DNA of 55,802 nucleotides, taken from the NCBI RefSeq assembly GCF_001949145.1, contig NW_019091443.1:839821-895622 (forward strand). Direction: 5' to 3'. This document shows positions 9,640-21,670 of the stretch, piece by piece. The notes below the pieces were generated by a model, which saw nothing but the letters and a program-made list of their open reading frames with translations, was not told the origin of the DNA and searched no databases. Positions within the stretch are counted from its first letter, which is position 1; every line of letters begins with the position of its first letter. A program made the translations under genes and the position numbers. The stretch comes from Acanthaster planci. Its lineage: Eukaryota > Echinodermata > Asteroidea > Valvatida > Acanthasteridae.

Positions 9640-12600
9640 GTAAGTAAGCAAAAACATCTGTGAATATTATCAATGTTAACTGCAGTATTTAAAAAAAATG
9701 GCGTCATGTTTGAAAAACAAATTCAATGTGAACATGTATGTGCATTACATGTACATGGTACCTTGTAGGATTTTCAAATCTTCTGATTTCAGTCAACACT
9801 ACAGAGTGATCTTGGTGAAAATTATTGTTGAGAAAGACCAGTGTTTGTTATGCTCACAAGTTTTACCAATATACCACTTTTTGTTCAAAGAGTTTCATTT
9901 TTTATGCAGTTACATCACAATTTAAACAGTACGTATTACACAACAGAGGGCACTATAGGCCCTGGGTGGTAGATAGCACAATATGGATACCTGGGTAAAG
10001 TGCTTTGTATGTATGTGTACAGTGTATATGAATGGGCACCCAACATGCACGCATCCCTGTTGTGTACAGGATTATGCACTGACCACTCAGGTTCAAAGAT
10101 TTCTTTGGTGCTCTTAACTTCCCTCAGAAAAACAAGCAAAAAAGTTAACTGATGTGGTGTAGAATGTGAAATTGTGGACACCTTCAAGTATGCACAGTGC
10201 CCTTGGCTTTGTCTTGGCCACTCTGCATCTCAAGGATGTTTAAAACATCATATTCAACGGCTCCACAACTGTTAAGCGTAAATTGACACTGCCTTCAAGA
10301 TGCATATTTCACTGAATATCTACAGAACTACCAATCAGATGAAATCAAGATATAGCCTGTTTACAGCATCTAATTTCACAGAGCTGCTAAGCACATTGTT
10401 TCATGCTCACAGAGACTCCTCATATTTCATGGAGACCTTAAGCAGAAAGCACAGCAAAAGGCACACTTAGGCTGTGTCTGAAACAGGCTTTCAGAGTTAT
10501 GGCTAGGTCTAATATCTTGGTGTCTCAATGTATTTCCTATGGAGCGAAGTCCTGGACCTAGCTACAGACAACAGATTCGGATGCAGCCTTACCTCAGAGA
10601 AACTTTGCTTAGTGATGCAACAATAGAAATCTCTACGCAGGTGCGCAATCGTTAGCACAACCACACCAAGCAATGCCATGAAATAGTGCTTACTGTTTAA
10701 ACTATTAAGCATTGCATAGAATTAGGCCCACAAGTTCTGTGTGAAAATAATAGATCACTTTCACTTTCAACAAAACTGCTACATGTATGAGCATCTGCAT
10801 TTTCGACTTCAAATTTCATGACACGCATCGCCTGCTCTACATTTCAATTTTTCAAAGATATGAGGATCAATGCATGGGTGTGTAGAAAACTTGCACACAG
10901 CGTGCACCCATACCTGATGACATTGAAGACACAGTTGTACTTTTCCTATTGTGTCCTGTTGGAGAAGTCCTTAACAATAGCATGCTCTTGTGTCAAGTGA
11001 CATGACATTACACATGCACTATTGACAGACTAATTTCTAAAGCACGACATAACCAATTAGTTTAAACGTCACTGTATCTACAGGAAGGTATGTGTTACTG
11101 GTAAAAAATTGACATGTTAAGTCATTTGTGTCTCACATGACACTTAAAGGTGCAATCTTCAAAGACTAATATGTAACCAACAACATATGGCATCAAATGA
11201 AATGTTGGTATGTTTTAGGAAAGGTAAGTTATAGTTAATTCATTAACACCTGGGGCATTTTCACTTGACAACATGTCTTGTGACCCTGTGTTAATATTTG
11301 ATAATACATGTACCTACTGCGATTTGATAATGCTGGCAGCATAAAAAGGGGCCCTGGAACCTGGATAAAAGAACGTTCACTTTCCAGTAGTTTTATACAC
11401 ATCATGTTTTGGCAGTATAAAACAATATTTTTCTATTAAGGAAAAGCAATTTCCTGCAAAAGTGAGTTGGTTTTAAAGTTGAGAAAAATTTGGAAAAAGC
11501 TTTAACATTTTTTGAGACCATGTATAAGGGCCATTCCATGAGGTTGGGGCACAATTTGTGATGGTGTCAATTGTTACATCGCCGGTTCCATAAAATGAAC
11601 AGCTATTTCCCTGCACGTGGATTCCAAACTGACATCGTTATTCATCTTGCAAGGTTGAATACTGAGGTAAGTGTTATTTTTACAGAGTAAATGGCCTACT
11701 CTACAGGTCATGACAGGTGGTAAAAGTTGCAGATAACAAGGACATGGTCACAAATTGTGCCTCAATCTCATAGAATGACCCATGACCTAGGTTATGTGTA
11801 TGTCTTGCTTAGGGACGGTGACCATTTAGATCCGGTATGGAAAGGGCCCAACCCTACTCAGTCCGGTATTAAGCCAGGCTGGTATTCTGCCTGTCCTAGT
11901 CCGGTACACAGGCTTGTCCGACCTGTGCCCTTTGAAGTCAGTGAGGCGCATTAGATTATTACCTCTCAGAGAACAGCAGGAGCTGAATAATAGAAGACTT
12001 ACAGGATTAAAGCCTACCAGTAAGAGTTGGCCGAAGAGTTGATTCCTGCGGCTGGCTCGAGGTGGATTGGATTGTTTCAACTATTAACTCGTTGGCAGTT
12101 TGAAGCTTTATAATATTCCATATCTTGATTTTTTTGAAGTAAAGGGTGTTCAGAAAACAGGAAAACAAAGAACGTTTAACTTCCTGTGGCATGCAGTGTC
12201 AGCATTTTCATTGAGGTGCGATATGTGTAATGCTTCATGCAATAAGGGCACTCCACCAATGGATCAGGGTTGGTCCAGAATTTTTTTTTAGCTGAACTTT
12301 ATTGTCGTATGAGTACATTTATGTTCTGACTGCCTGGTGGACCATGGTACGTAAGCGTGCAAGATTAGCTGTTTTTGGGTGTGCCTTTGCCCGAAGGACA
12401 AACCTGTTAACGAAAATAAGCACTAACTCTTTTCAACTTCCATTAAACCAAACATGGACAGAATGACTCGAATATATACATGTTAGATTCTATAGTAGGA
12501 AAATGTTTATACATACCATATGTTTGATAACTCAAACCTCAGTGGATAAAAATTCAATTTATCCGGATTTTCAGCCAACGAAAGTTTCCGAGTCTTGCTC

Positions 12601-13324
12601 GCATGTACATAAACAGGAAACACTACTAGCCCCATGGTAGCTACTGGAAATGTTTGAAGTGGTTGTTTCCTTACATCCAACAACAAATTCTTCTAAAAAT
12701 CATCAGTTCACCGAGATTTAATGTTTCTATTATGTATGTAAAATTTTCTCTTCTACTGAAAAGTATTACAGAAACCAAAAACTGTTTACTTTTTGTGACA
12801 TTTTTCGCGCACATCATGTAGCAATGCGTACAGTGCATGCTCAATTCACCAGCACCAGTGTCGGGCACGGGGTTTTTCCGTTTGACCACATGATCATTTC
12901 TTTTCAATGAAGGTTAGCAAGTTACAACCGATATCCTCTGCTTTTTGACATATGCTCTATCTGGCCATCACAATGAGTCCTAAATCAAACACTACAGTAG
13001 TTTGTACTGCCCAAAAACCAGTATACAATGGATTTATTGAAAATCAACATGAGAGAAATAAGAGGCGATTTCTTTCTACAACAAACTGGGCCAATGATTA
13101 CATTGGGTCGATGACGTCATTGGGGGAAAAGCACAGCACGGCATGCGTAAAGCATGCATGAAGATACATTGTACATGTAAGCTGGCATCGATGTGGCCCG
13201 GAATGCATAAAAATGAGTTTTGATGACGCGTAGAAAATGAAAAACGTTATACAAGTGCATTGATCTCTAAAATGTATAAACCTAAAATCTTACTCTTAGC
13301 AGGTCAAAATAATTGTGAGATTTG
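9640..13324. other. No recognisable gene
   Basis: This is where upstream CIAO1 exons would be expected on the minus strand, but no WD40-like exon is visible. A segment at 11131-11160 (CACATGACACTTAAAGGTGC) matches the unit of the 146-base repeat at 19760-20200. A moderately GC-rich block at 11815-12080 with repeated GTCCGGTA is unassigned. The rest is AT-rich intron-like DNA. Confidence 0.45.
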
Positions 13325-13552
13325 TTCCAAAATGATGATGATTATTATTTTTTATTTGACCATCAAAAGAACTGACAAAGCAACATTAAACAAAAGTACA
13401 TAAAAAACAACAAAAACACACATAAAAGAAAATATAAGCAGTAGCAGGGACCAGATACGAAAAACCGAATACATAACAAGACAACAGTTATATTGGTCAG
13501 GGACTGCAAAAGTAAAATAAACTACTATTACCCAAGGGGCATGCAGCCCCAC
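13325..13552 (-). mobile_element. Possible 3' end of a 5'-truncated LINE
   Basis: Read on the minus strand, it is a T-rich, low-complexity tail with only a weak hydrophobic frame. It ends in AATAAAAAATAATAATCATC, that is AATAAA followed by a short A-rich tandem tail, as at LINE 3' ends. No reverse transcriptase remains, so this rests on the tail alone. It sits directly against the BEL 5' LTR. Confidence 0.35.
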
Positions 13553-13559
13553 ACATAAC

Positions 13560-14014
13560 TGTTGCAGTGACCTGGACAGGACAGTAACTTTGAAGTACGC
13601 CCTCTATATTTGGACAATTGACACCGCACATGTTCAGTGCAGCCATCTTTGCTTGTTTTTACAGTTTCAGGTTTCCATTCAATAAAACTCAGTTTTTACA
13701 GCTTTCCTGTTCGAGCACACACAAGTTACAGTAATGACAGAAGAGTCTTGCCAAAGAAGTAAGTGATCATTTTATCAACATTCTCAGTGAGAGCGAAGTT
13801 ATTTTCATGTTGTTAAAACCAATGTGCTTTGACACATGTTTTTTATGCTACAATGTACATGTACATTTGGTAAGTTTGCCTTGTATTTTTATAAAGCACA
13901 TACAGTAGTCAAAGCCTAAACTTAGATGCAACAGACAAATTGATTTAGCAGTTTCTTGAGTAATATGACACCAAGATAAGTTCTGAGAGCAGAGATTTAT
14001 TCCTCGTTGGAACA
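13560..14014 (+). repeat. 5' LTR of the BEL/Pao element
   Basis: Starts TGTTGCAGTGACC and ends GGAACA (TGTT...AACA inverted ends). It contains a polyadenylation signal (TTCAATAAAACTCAG near 13680). It aligns along its length with 21671-22009 apart from about 114 extra bases near its 3' side, which the other copy lacks between short GTTT repeats. The gag frame begins immediately after it, so the true LTR end, primer site and leader may have been deleted. Confidence 0.8.
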
Positions 14015-14760
14015 GTTTCAATATCTGAAGTATTAGAGGATGGAACATCCAATCCCATACTTGTTCCTGATGACAACCCAACCAGCGGAGAGACAGAACC
14101 AGATGTTCCAGCCCCTCCTGATGTTCCAGCCCCTCGGATGGAGAAGCCAAAGATGCCCAAATTTGCTGGAGATGTTTTGGAATTCTTTATATTCCGAGCC
14201 GATTTTAGGCATATGATAGATGCCAGCTATACCAAGAGGGACGCCATTACCCTTACGCACATGTCTCCAGGGAAACCGCTCGAGCTCATTAAGGGCATTG
14301 GTTCAGATTATGATACGGCCTGGGAGTATCTTGACTCCATCCAAGGTGACCCATGACTGATTGCCGATACAGTCACTCGAGACATAATGAAGTTTAAGCC
14401 CTTGTGAGATGGGGAAGATTCATGATTCTGTGAGCTCGTCCATCTGGTTCGTAGAAGTTACAACACTCTGACGGAAGTGGGTCAACCCAATGATATGGAT
14501 AATAATCACATGCTAGCCGTCATTGAACAGAAAATGAATTCAGATGACAGGAAGGTCTGGGCTAGATATCTAGAAGCAGAAAATAACAGGCAACACTGCA
14601 TGACATACTCTGCTGAATGGCATCTGAAATGAAATCCAGAAGAGCGACCGCCCCCGTCTGATGTGTAACCCAAGGTACCTGTTCCAGTGTAAATCATAAG
14701 CAGAGGAAAGACCACAAGCTCCCACCACTCCGTGAGAAGTGCTGGGTTTGCCACACGTCC
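14015..14760 (+). pseudogene. BEL/Pao gag (DUF1759-like)
   Basis: An open frame enters from the LTR and reads EVLEDGTSN..., a doubled PDVPAP motif (two 18-base copies at about 14110-14145), then MEKPKMPKFAGDVLEFFIF. This is the typical gag core (PKF.GD..E...F), followed by the conserved IKGIGSDYDTAWEYLDSI segment. In-frame TGA codons at 14354, 14405 and 14423 each stand where Arg fits, as expected from CGA-to-TGA decay. The frame then continues (FCELVHLVRRSYNTL) to about 14640, where further stops and shifts appear. It encodes the structural protein of the intracellular particle. No start other than the ATG at 14138 can be preferred. Confidence 0.75.
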
Positions 14761-14787
14761 GCTTACTGGCCAGACCAGTGTGAGAAG

Positions 14788-15643
14788 GTGAAAGGGATGA
14801 GCCCAGAAGATCGACTAAGGATGGCCAGAGAAAATCATGCCTGCTTCAGCTGCGTTAAGACCACTGCCAAAGATAATTGCAAACATAATGTCAGTACCTG
14901 CAAGAGACGGCGACAGTGCTCAGAAATGATAAATGAAGTGCAGTGCAAGCTGTTCAACAGCTGGCTACTTCACATCACCCCTCCGCAACTTCCCAATTCA
15001 GTCGGTGTAGCAGTAAGCTCTGCCTATACCAAAACCCTGCTGCCAACACTGCAAGTGAATGCTTTGGGAGTTCAGACTAGTCACCCAGCAAATGTCCTCC
15101 TCGACTCAGGAGCCCAGATCACATTGATCAGGAAGTCCCTTGCTGGAGACCTTAAGCTTAAAGGAAGAGATGTGGTAACAACCATCACTAAAGTTGGAGG
15201 AGAAGAAGAGGAGCTACGAACAAAAAGCCTACCAAGTTCGTATCCGCCAGACAGAAAGAGGCCAAACTTACACAGTTAATGCCATTGGAATTCCCAGCAT
15301 AAGTGACGAGGTCCCTGAGGTTGACATGGAGAAAACAGCCAAGCAGCTCAAAATACCTTCAAATCATCTTCGTCGAGGAAGCGGTCCAGTTGATTTATTG
15401 ATTGCCATTGATCATGCACTGCTGCATGCTGGCGAGATGGGAGAAGACCAGAATCTGATGGTCCGCTGGTTCCCGCTCGGATGGGTAATCATTGGAAGGA
15501 GCCCAGGGAAACAGACCATGACAAGCCGAGTTCTACATATCAAGTTTGCTACTCTAGTAGACATTACAGAATTCTGGTCGACTGAGGCGATGGGTGTAAC
15601 TGTTAAAACCTGTGATTGCAAACGAGAAGTTAAGCTCAGCTGA
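14788..15643 (+). pseudogene. BEL/Pao zinc knuckle and aspartic protease
   Basis: The first frame (14788-15279) has a Cys-rich knuckle (CFSCVKTTAKDNCKHNVSTC), then the protease with the catalytic triplet in VLLDSGAQITLI. A shift near 15200 moves the reading to the frame 15194-15643, which continues the DUF1758-type region (VNAIGIPSISDEVPEVD, VDLLIAIDHALL, WFPLGWVIIG). The active-site Asp is intact. It processes the polyprotein in this family. One frameshift separates the two halves, and a stop follows at 15643. Confidence 0.75.
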
Positions 15644-15830
15644 ACAAAGAGAAGCCAGAATGATAGAGGAACCCTGTGCCTGACATGGACATCAGTGGAT
15701 CATCCCATACCCATGGAAAAGGGATCCCAGAGAACTACTTGACAACAAGGCTCAGGCTGAGAAAAGATTGTATGCCACAGAGCGCCTATTGCTGAAAAAT
15801 CCAGCCCATGCAAATTCTTATGATGCTTAG

Positions 15831-16060
15831 ATGAAGGAGATGAGGGAGATGAAATTTGCCCGCAAACTGTCAGTAGATGAGCTGAAGTCATACCCCGGTC
15901 CTGTACATTACATCTCCCACCATGCTGTGCTGAAGCCAGAGAGTAAGAGTACACCGTTCCAGATTGTCTTCAATTCTTCAACCAGTTACAAAGGTCGTTG
16001 CCTAAACAATTACTAGTTCAAAAGCACTGATTTGCTCAACAACTTGCTTAATGGCCAAGT
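15831..16060 (+). pseudogene. BEL/Pao reverse transcriptase, N-terminal part
   Basis: The frame contains the family-typical YISHHAVLKPESKSTPFQIV and FNSSTSYKGRCLNN. After a TAG it continues into DLLNNLLNGQ, the usual start of the palm region. Homology stops near 16060, where about 930 bases of unrelated DNA follow. Reading resumes at 16990. The N-terminal flank 15644-15830 also contains pol-like sequence, with shifts. Confidence 0.7.
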
Positions 16061-16988
16061 CAAAATAGAAACTGTTCATGAAGTGGGAAACGATACATAA
16101 ACGATAAGCTCCTTACCCATTCAGAGTAAAGTGGGCAACAATAGGGAGTCACTAGTTAAATGGCTTGTGATTTGATGAACACCACTCCTGGGTGACGTTT
16201 TCTAACAATAGAGAGCTTTAAGTATTACACTCAATTGTGGCTGGTGGTTGAGTCGTTAGAGCTGTTTATCAACAGCTGGGACCCCAGCCCATTGATATGT
16301 CAACAATTTGGGGTTGGGGGTTGGGGATGGGTTTGTACTACTGTTTACACGGATATGGATTTTTTTCCCTTCAGTTTGCCACGCTACCCTTTTATACTTT
16401 TCTTATTTCACTTTATAGATTGATTTTGAAGTCCTGTGATTGTTGCATCTATAATGTTCTCCATTTAGTTTATTGTCTATTCCAATCATTGACAAATCTG
16501 TGATGTGGAAATCACTGCTTGACAGTGCTAGATTTTGGGAAAGAAAACTACAGATCTTAATTCAATGACACGAGACTTAGTGATGCACATACATGTAGGT
16601 CTGCTGACTCTGATCGAGTTAGTCTTTTGTTAAGAGATTAATTGCTTCCCCTTCTGAATTAGCTGTGCTAAGCCTGTGGATGAACTGGCCCAATTTACAC
16701 AGCAAAGCCAATGCACAATAACCATTCATGGCAAGCTGGGAGTCAGGGCTTTTGTACCAAGGTGGGGGAAATGGTGGTATGCATCAAAGAGGTTGCTGCA
16801 TAGCCAACTCCTTTTCGGGAAATGCTCTCTTGCAATCATTGCCCACTTGCAGTTGAAACGGGCAATGGTTTGAAAGCGGATTAAGGGCAACCATTTCCAG
16901 CTTGGTGAACCGTTTGTATTTTGACTTGGCGCCTTAGCGTAATCCTGAGGTTCGGGAGAATGATATAACACTCTGCGCAGATATATCA
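16061..16988. other. Unrelated DNA interrupting the BEL reverse transcriptase
   Basis: The RT frame stops at about 16060 and resumes at 16990. The interval has no matching pol segment on either strand. It includes a G-rich stretch (GGGGTTGGGGGTTGGGGATG at 16311-16330) and no domain I recognise. No clear target duplication is seen at its ends, so an insertion plus a deletion is likely. Confidence 0.5.
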
Positions 16989-16989
16989 A

Positions 16990-17335
16990 ATATGTACCAC
17001 AACATCCTCATCCCGGAGCAAGACCAACACGTTCATTGCTTCCTATGGAGGGACCTGAGCCTAGACCAGATGCCTGAGGTGTATGTGGAAGCAGTGCTGA
17101 CCTTTGGCGATGAACAGGCCCCACCAATGGCTCTGATGGCACTGAAGAAGATGGCTGAAACAGCAGAAGAGCAGCTCCCAGAAGCAGCATGTACCCTGAG
17201 AGAGAACATGTACATGGATGATATCTGCGACTCCATCCACACCTTTACAGAAGCCAAGCAAATTATGACATAAATGGAGTTCTAGCTGAAGGTGGATTCA
17301 AGGTCTACTTTCGGCAAGCTGCCGCAACAGCTTTT
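16990..17335 (+). pseudogene. BEL/Pao reverse transcriptase, catalytic part
   Basis: The frame reads NMYHNILIPEQDQHVHCFLW, then the conserved PMALMALKKMAETAEE helix, then ENMYMDDICDS with the YxDD active site intact. A one-base shift near 17265 is needed to continue into NGVLAEGGFKV, the usual next motif. The match ends near 17335, where a repeat array starts. RNA-templated DNA synthesis is the family function. This copy cannot be translated whole. Confidence 0.75.
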
Positions 17336-20300
17336 GTTTGTGTTAAAGTTTTTTTTTTTGGCTTTTTTGCAAGTTGCGAAAAGGGCATTCTTTTTGTGTT
17401 TTTTTTCTTCTTCTGACCCAAATCCCCTTTGTTTTGCACACATTTCTTCCTCCACCTACTTTAGTACCCTCTTCCACCACCCACTTTAGTCCCTTAGCAA
17501 CTTTGGATCTTCATCAAACATACATTATTGAAGGACTCTTGTCTGACGATGTGCATAGAACAATGTCATGATGACGTCATCAAGTGATTTAGTATTGATT
17601 TTTCAATATTTATTCCAGCCCATTGACTTTGTACACGTTTTTGAGGCACTATTTTCGTATCTTAGCAATCGTTGGTAATTGTAAAACTTAAAGCAAGCAC
17701 TAACTGTACAATGAAGATAATTTTGAAATATTTATGTCATGATTACATCATCACGTGATTTATTATTAAATTTTGAATATTTAAATATTCCATTACATAT
17801 ATATAAAAATCCATGTAAAATCAACTGTGGCCTCCCGCAACATTCTGTTTGCAGCAAGTGCCAGGATAAAATGTGGTCTTGATTTCGTCACGTGTAGGTC
17901 AAATAACATGACTCTTCCTTCCGAAGGAAGTAGGCTTTTTGTTTAAAAATGATAAAGCCATTGAATTTGAAGGGGCTAATGAGAGTAGTCCTGAGTTTTG
18001 GCTGAGAATTGCTATAAGAACAAAAAAAAAATCGTATTTTTTCCCTCTTCATTTGATTATGTGTAAACCCAAGAGTCTGAATATCAAATAATATTTCAGA
18101 ATTTTCTTTCAGTTTAAACGCAAATCACATGACATCATAAAGGAGCAGCTTTTTTGCATAGATGTTTTCAGTCCATTGCTTTTGTATACATTTTGAAACC
18201 TTAGCGATGTTTGATCGCTATGATAGTGACATCGAACAAAGACCCTTATGCAAGAAATCTTCAAAAGAAATGACATCATGATGACGTCATTATGTGATTT
18301 ACGATTGATTTTTCAATATTTATTTAAGTCCATTGACTTTGATCAACATCAAAGATACACGCAACAAAGAACCTGATGAAAGAATTTTCCTAAACTTATG
18401 ACGTCATGATGACGTCATCACCAAACAGAAAGTTCCGAAACAGCTCAGTGGTTGTTCACAACCACATTCCTCTAGTTTTTCTTGTTATTTTTCAGGCTAT
18501 TTCCCCATAGGGTGTGTACACGTTTTCTTCCACCAGTCGACTTTGGCAGTTTTATATATCTGACTGACTTCAAATTTGGCAGACCTTCAGCCAATCATCC
18601 AAGGAGGGTCCTAGAAGAAAATCGCCATGATAACATAAGTATATTTATTATTGATTTTAATAACTAATTTTTCCCTTTGGGCGCTATTGCAGAATTACGG
18701 TTACACCTTCCTGGGGTTTTTTAATTTGCAATAAAATGTTCTATATTGAACCATAGATGGCGTTGTTGCACAATATAGGTTTTGTACACACAATTGTCCA
18801 GCATAATGCGTGAGCAGTTCTCAACTTCGACTAAGAATTACTACCAGAACGAAACAGAAATCAGACTAAATGCTCCCTTCCGTTCGATTACAAATATACC
18901 CAAGAGTTCAAATATCAAATATTATTTTATAAAGGTTTTTCCAGTTCATGTAACATGAAATTAAAGGAGCAGTTTTCCTGCACACATGTTTATAGCCCAT
19001 TGACTTTGTACACGTTTTCAAGCCACAATTTTGGTAACTTTGCAATGTTTGATCGTTGGCAAAGTGATAGCTAATAAAGACCCTGATGCAAGATTTATAG
19101 ATAATGAATGACGTCACGATGACGTCATTGCCTTATTCTATATTGCTTTTTGAATATTTTATTTTTCGCCTTATGTTTTGTACACATTTTTCTAATTAAC
19201 ACAAGTGAACAGGTAGTCCTTTACTTCAGCGCAAGATTACTATAAGAACGAAAGAGAAATCGGGTACTCTACGCTCTGTTGTTTGATTTAAAATATGCCG
19301 AAGAGTCCGAATATGAAGTAATATTTCATAAAAATTATTCAGTTTAAGCACAAATCACGTGACATGAACTTTAGAGGAGCAGGGTTTCTGCAAACTAGTG
19401 CACGTCCATTGACTTTCCACACAGATTTCAAGGAACGATATTAGTCACTAAATGAAGTTTGATCTTTATGTCAGTTGCATCAAGGATTGACCCAAGCTAA
19501 CACATGATGTAGGTGTTTTGATAGCAATGATGTCATTAGTTTATTTATTATTGGATTTTGAATAATTAAAATTAATTAATATTTGCCCATAACTTTGCAC
19601 ACGTTTTTTCCTCCGTAGACTTTGCGCATAGATTTTAAAGTTTATTTTTCCAACTTAGCAATATTATATACGCATGGAACTTACACCGAAGGAACATCGT
19701 GAAGCAAAGAGGGATCTCAGAACTAGTTCAATGTTGTAACAATATATCATGTGACATGTCACATGACATTAAAGAGGCAATCTTTAAAGTACTATAAAAT
19801 CTAAAGTACATGTCTGATTGTGCTGAAACTTTGTATATAACTTTAAAGCAGAGAGTTCTAGAGGAAAAGTGACCTCATGTTAAGATGATAAAATCACATG
19901 ACAAGTCACATGACTTTAAAGGTGCACTCTTTAATGGCCCGTATCTCTTGAAATGCAATGCAATAGGGTTGAAACTTTGCATATAACTTCAGGACAAAGT
20001 GTTTTAGAGGACTATTGACCTGATGTGATGGGGATGATATCACGTGACATGTCATGTGACACTATAGGTACCATCTTTAAAGTTCTTTATCTTCTGAAGT
20101 ACATGTCCAATCGTGTTGTAACTTTGCATGTAACTGGAAAACAAAGTATTTTACAGTAATATTGATCTCATGTGATGATGACATCATGTGACAGGTCACG
20201 TGCCATTAAAAGTTATCCACGTCTGATCAGAATGGAATGTGCAACCTTTAAAAAATATTGTTCCTTTTTCGTTATAGTTGCATCAAGGATGGACTCAGTG

Positions 20301-20755
20301 GTGATATGATACAGTTAAAATGATGTCATGATGACATCGATGAATTTATTAATGACTTTTGGTTTTTCTTTCAAATTAACTTTGCACACAGATATATAGC
20401 CAATATAGCCGATGTTTTGGCAACTCAGCTGTATTCCATGAAACTGTAATATTATCATATCAAATCTATTTTGTAAACATTCTTCTTTTATAATACGATT
20501 TAACTAAAACAGCCAACTTTGAAACAGCCTGTGTTTGTTCACAAACACCACCTTTAGTTTACTTTATAATGTATAAATTCATTTACCCAAGTGTCAATTA
20601 ATTTGAGTGCAGAAGATTAAACATATTGTTTTCCCTTATCAAAGCCTTGATTCCTAAATTTCTCTTAAATTTCCTTTTCCTTCTCATCTGTTTATGTTGA
20701 GTCTCACTTTTGGAGGCGACTTTGTAACACCATATACGCCCCCATTCTACTATAC
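17336..20755 (+). repeat. Degenerate long tandem-repeat array inside the BEL element
   Basis: About 3.4 kb separates the BEL RT from its integrase, where RNase H should be. At least three diverged units share a succession of landmarks. These are an AAGAAC...GAAA block at about 17990, 18812 and 19208, a CAGTTTAA...CACRTGACAT block at about 18110, 18940 and 19340, and a CCATTGACTTTGTACACGTT-like block at about 18170, 18995 and 19405. TGACGTCATGATGACGTCA-like palindromes recur near 17571, 18281, 18407, 19117 and 20325. No coding frame is evident. Confidence 0.65.
19760..20200 (+). repeat. Minisatellite with a unit of about 146 bases
   Basis: Landmarks of the form CACATGAC(A/T)TTAAAG begin at about 19760, 19907, 20053 and 20197, with spacings of 147, 146 and 144. 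Each unit includes a TTTGTATATAACTT-like and a GACCTCATGT-like segment, and repeated TCACRTGAC E-box-like palindromes. A single diverged unit start is at 11131. Confidence 0.75.
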
Positions 20756-20756
20756 T

Positions 20757-21655
20757 GCATGCGACTATTTTGGACCGTACACAGTGAAGCTTGGGAGAAA
20801 CAAAACTACCAAGCACTATGGGGGTCATCTTCACATCCCTCAACACTAGAGCAGTCCACCTGGAGTAGGCCACAGACTGTTCTACCATGGAGTATTTGCA
20901 GGTACTCCATAGATTTTTTGCTACCAGAGGCTACCCGGCAGTGCTGATGAGTAACAATGGGATCCAATTTATTGGTGCTGAAAGGGAGCTTAGAAAGATG
21001 GTAGCAGGCTGGGACAAAGAGGAATTATGAAAGTTCTGCGCAGAAAAACAGACGGAATGGAAGTTCATCACACCAGCAGCTCCGCATCAAAATGGTTGTG
21101 CAGAATTGCTGGTAAAGAGCTGCAAGTCTGCGCTGAAGCATGCAGTGGGAGCCCTAGTGCTCACACTGTTCCAGTTGTACACTGTATTCCAAGAAGTCAC
21201 CAATCTTGTTAACCAGTGACTCATTGGATGTATCCCTAATGACCCAAATGATGGTGCTTACCTGTGTCCTATAATGACATGCTCCTTGGAATGTCATTGT
21301 CCTACGTGCCTCAAGGACCTTTCAGAGAGACAAACAATCCGAGACATCGAATGGAGTTTGTGCAGAAAATTGTCCACTCCTTCGCTGGTCCAGAGATGTA
21401 CTACCAGCGTTGGTGCCACGCAGAAAGTGGAATGTCGAGAGACAGAATGTACAAGTTGATGACAGCGAACTCTAGCCGAACTCAACACAGTCAGCGGCAA
21501 ATGGTGCCTCGGTCGAGTGCTAGAGGTCTATCCAGGATCAGATGGTAGAGTTCGTAACATCAAAGTCAAGACGGCCACTTGAGATTACCGTAGACCCATC
21601 ACCAAGGTCGCCATTCTGTACCTGGCAGATGGATATGATGAGGACTAAACAACCT
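20757..21655 (+). pseudogene. BEL/Pao integrase and pol C-terminus
   Basis: Starts in CDYFGPYTVKLGRNKTTKHY, followed by LNTRAVHLE, the integrase core of BEL/Pao. The first catalytic Asp (DYFGP) and the Glu in HQNGCAE are present. The second Asp, usually SDNG, is Asn here (MSNNG, codon AAC at 20953-20955). TAG or TGA codons and shifts break the frame near 20866, 21027 and 21200. The later part (DMLLGMSLSYVPQGPFRET) is in another frame. The pol end (YPGSDG, VRNVKVKT, YRRPITKVA in shifted frames) finishes about 15 bases before the 3' LTR. Integration by this copy is not possible. Confidence 0.8.
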
Positions 21656-21670
21656 CATCTGAGTGGAGAA

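Noticed and set aside
9640-13324. Upstream WD40 exons of CIAO1
   Set aside because: I looked on the minus strand for WD40 repeats with proper splice sites and found none that I could support.
13945-14260. Minus-strand Gly/Ser-rich frames over the BEL gag
   Set aside because: They are antisense shadows of the gag frame and its PDVPAP repeat.
17571-19135. CRISPR-like array from regularly repeated palindromes
   Set aside because: Units are hundreds of bases long, diverged and lack uniform spacers. The DNA is eukaryotic. It is a degenerate tandem array.
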